From the NCBI GenBank assembly GCA_002298145.1, contig DBMP01000013.1:434001-498000 (forward strand): DNA of 64,000 nt, read 5' to 3'. Under the pieces are notes generated by a model. The model was not told the origin of the DNA. It did not search any database and saw nothing but the letters and a program-made list of their open reading frames with translations. Numbering within the stretch: position 1 is the first letter of the stretch; the number at the start of each line of letters is the position of its first letter. A program made the translations under genes and the position numbers. Origin of the DNA: Spartobacteria bacterium UBA695 (GTDB taxonomy: Bacteria; Verrucomicrobiota; Verrucomicrobiia; Chthoniobacterales; Chthoniobacteraceae). Of the stretch, positions 62,780 to 64,000 are shown piece by piece.

Positions 62780-63766
62780 CTATTTCACCCCGGCGAGGGC
62801 CGGTTGGCTTTCGAGCGCCTCGTACCATTGCCAGAATTTCTCGGCTCCCGCCTCCAGCGATACTGCCGGGGAGAAGTCGAGCAGGCGGCACGCTTTGCTG
62901 ATGTCGGCGTAGGTGGTGGGGGTGTCGATGTCGGGCGGCAGTACGGGGAGGAAATGCCCCTGCTTGCCAGCGTAGGCTTCGAGGTGGGCGATGAAATCGG
63001 CCACGAGGACGGGCTTGCCGCCTCCGAGGTTGATGAGTTCGTAGCCGAGCGGACGGTCCAGCGCGGCGATGAGGCCTCCGATGGTGTCGTCGATGTCGAT
63101 CCAGTCCCGCTGGAATTGTCCCCGGGCGAAGAGGCGCATGGTCTTGTGGCTGGTGATGGTTTCGGCCAGTTGGAAGGGGAGCCCCGAGGGGTGGTTCCGC
63201 GGCCCGTAGACTTCGAAGAGCCGCAGGGCGGTGAAGTTCAGGCCGTAAAGGTGGTGGAAGGTGTGCCCGAGCATTTCGGCGGAGCGCTTGCTCGCGCCGT
63301 CGGGGGTCAGCGGGCGCTCGCACGGGTCGGCCTCGGTGTAGGGGATGGTCTCGGAGTCTCCGTAAACTGCTCCGGTGGAGGCGAAAACGAAGTTGCCAAG
63401 CCCTCGGTGGGCGGCGGCGTTGAGCAGGTTGAGGGTGCCCTGGACGTTGACGTCGCAGTGGAGCAGGGGGGCTTCGATGGATTCTACGGTGCCCCGAAGC
63501 GCGGCGAGGTGGACGACGGCGTCGAAGGATTCTTCTTCGAAAAGGCGGGGGATGAGCGCGGTGTCCCGGATGTCGCCCTGGACGAACTTCCAACCCTCTC
63601 CAGCCGAGGCTTCTACGGCGGCCAAGTTGGCTTGTTTACGGGCGGGTGCGTGGGACGCATCAAGGTTGTCGAGGCCGACCACGCGGTCGCCACGGCTTAA
63701 AAGGGCCTCGGCCAGGTGGCTGCCGATGAATCCGGCGGCCCCGGTGACTAAAACGGTTTTTTTCAT
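62780..63766 (-). CDS. NAD-dependent epimerase/dehydratase with Asp at the catalytic Tyr position
   Basis: A 328-residue extended SDR close to UDP-glucuronate 4-epimerase/GalE-type enzymes. NAD loop TGAAGFIGSHLAEAL is at the N-terminus, followed by GDIRD, VVHLAALRGTVESIEAP and the catalytic Ser/Thr strand FASTGAVYG. The YxxxK motif is altered: PLTPDGASKR has Asp156 where Tyr is expected; Lys160 remains. The change is one base (TAC to GAC type). C-terminal segments LRLFEVYGPRNHPSGLPFQL and RDWIDIDDT are normal. ATG 63766; the cyclase stop lies 28 bp upstream, so both are probably one operon. Confidence 0.85.
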   Translation of the reverse strand: MKKTVLVTGAAGFIGSHLAEALLSRGDRVVGLDNLDASHAPARKQANLAAVEASAGEGWKFVQGDIRDTALIPRLFEEESFDAVVHLAALRGTVESIEAPLLHCDVNVQGTLNLLNAAAHRGLGNFVFASTGAVYGDSETIPYTEADPCERPLTPDGASKRSAEMLGHTFHHLYGLNFTALRLFEVYGPRNHPSGLPFQLAETITSHKTMRLFARGQFQRDWIDIDDTIGGLIAALDRPLGYELINLGGGKPVLVADFIAHLEAYAGKQGHFLPVLPPDIDTPTTYADISKACRLLDFSPAVSLEAGAEKFWQWYEALESQPALAGVK

Positions 63767-63794
63767 GCATTCGGGTTCCGTCCCGCGGGCGGTT

Positions 63795-64000
63795 TTAGTG
63801 CCCGGATTCACAACGGTAACGGCTTCTGGGGTGGTGGTTCTTATTGGCGAACGTGGAGAGCGCCATCAGGGGGAAGTTGTTACGGTACATGTCGTAATTA
63901 AGGTAGAACACGCACGGGAAGCCCGTGCCGGTGGTCTGCGGCTCGTCCCAGCTGCCGTCGCGGTTCTGACGCGAGAGGAGCCACTGGATGCCGCGGGAAA
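63795..64000 (-). CDS. shc: Squalene-hopene cyclase, C-terminal fragment (continues past the window)
   Basis: Only the last 67 or so codons are in the window, read on the minus strand and ending at TAA 63795-63797. The translated end shows a QW repeat (RGIQWLLSRQNRDGSWDEP) followed by GTGFPCVFYLNYDMYRNNFP and LMALSTF, the signature C-terminus of squalene-hopene and related triterpene cyclases. The full enzyme (usually about 650 residues) cyclises squalene to hopene in the membrane. The gene lies directly upstream of the epimerase gene. Identification rests on this C-terminal motif, which is highly specific. Confidence 0.85.
   Translation of the reverse strand, partial: SRGIQWLLSRQNRDGSWDEPQTTGTGFPCVFYLNYDMYRNNFPLMALSTFANKNHHPRSRYRCESGH

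Overview
The window is GC-rich DNA (roughly 60-65% by eye) from a Gram-negative bacterium and looks chromosomal throughout. It carries a LpxL-type lipid A acyltransferase, a Wzm/Wzt O-antigen exporter, a porin-like protein, RseP, two AsmA-like proteins, a Type B SdhCAB complex with one cytochrome b subunit, bactofilins, pseudopilins, and a squalene-hopene cyclase cut by the right edge. Together with the GT-C membrane glycosyltransferases and many short clade-restricted proteins, this fits Verrucomicrobiota or a neighbouring PVC lineage best. That placement is inferred from gene style, not from a marker-gene search. No tRNA, rRNA, CRISPR array, transposase, integrase or recognisable defence system was seen.

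Layout. 0-2.2 kb: a membrane protein with a degenerate sigma-factor-like N-terminus, a Tyr-rich lipoprotein and a coiled-coil/HTH-like protein. 2.2-7.8 kb (minus strand): two polytopic GT-C-like proteins, then an AmgK-like sugar kinase beside a MurU/GlmU-like nucleotidyltransferase, a likely cell-wall sugar salvage pair. 7.9-9.0 kb: three small orphan genes, the first with a sigma70-like promoter so close that the mRNA may be leaderless. 9.0-10.7 kb: an oxidoreductase and a CBM9-like protein. 10.9-21.1 kb (plus strand): a 1273-residue hybrid histidine kinase, a peptidoglycan-binding-domain protein, two adjacent bactofilins (one with N-terminal zinc ribbons) and three pseudopilin genes. 21.1-30 kb: thyA-folA, a cupin, an SDR, an orphan membrane protein, and the envelope operon cdsA-dxr-rseP followed by a small AsmA-like gene.

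30-42.7 kb is mainly housekeeping: lipoate ligase-like protein, ParB, a QPCT-like M28 lipoprotein, trpD and bioB, a CHASE2 protein without an effector, an RNA-processing-type metallo-hydrolase, a short MgtE-like transporter, citramalate synthase, a 2-Cys peroxiredoxin and a porin-like protein with a strong terminator. 42.8-49.3 kb: a site-2 protease with CBS domains overlapping a large AsmA/TamB-like gene, then an MFS exporter and a lower-GC methyltransferase. 49.3-57.2 kb (minus strand): a tightly packed eight-gene operon wzm-wzt-five glycosyltransferases-acetyltransferase that should build and export a surface polysaccharide. 57.4-60.8 kb: sdhCAB with a clear terminator. 61-64 kb: an acyltransferase and nucleoside phosphorylase on the plus strand, facing a minus-strand epimerase that lies directly downstream of the truncated squalene-hopene cyclase, which suggests the edge of a hopanoid locus.

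The common theme is envelope building: peptidoglycan sugar recycling, CDP-DAG and isoprenoid precursors, lipid A acylation, O-antigen-type export, hopanoids, bactofilin scaffolds and AsmA-like proteins. Tandem genes often overlap by 4 bp (ATGA) and Shine-Dalgarno sequences are mostly weak, so several start codons remain ambiguous and are flagged.
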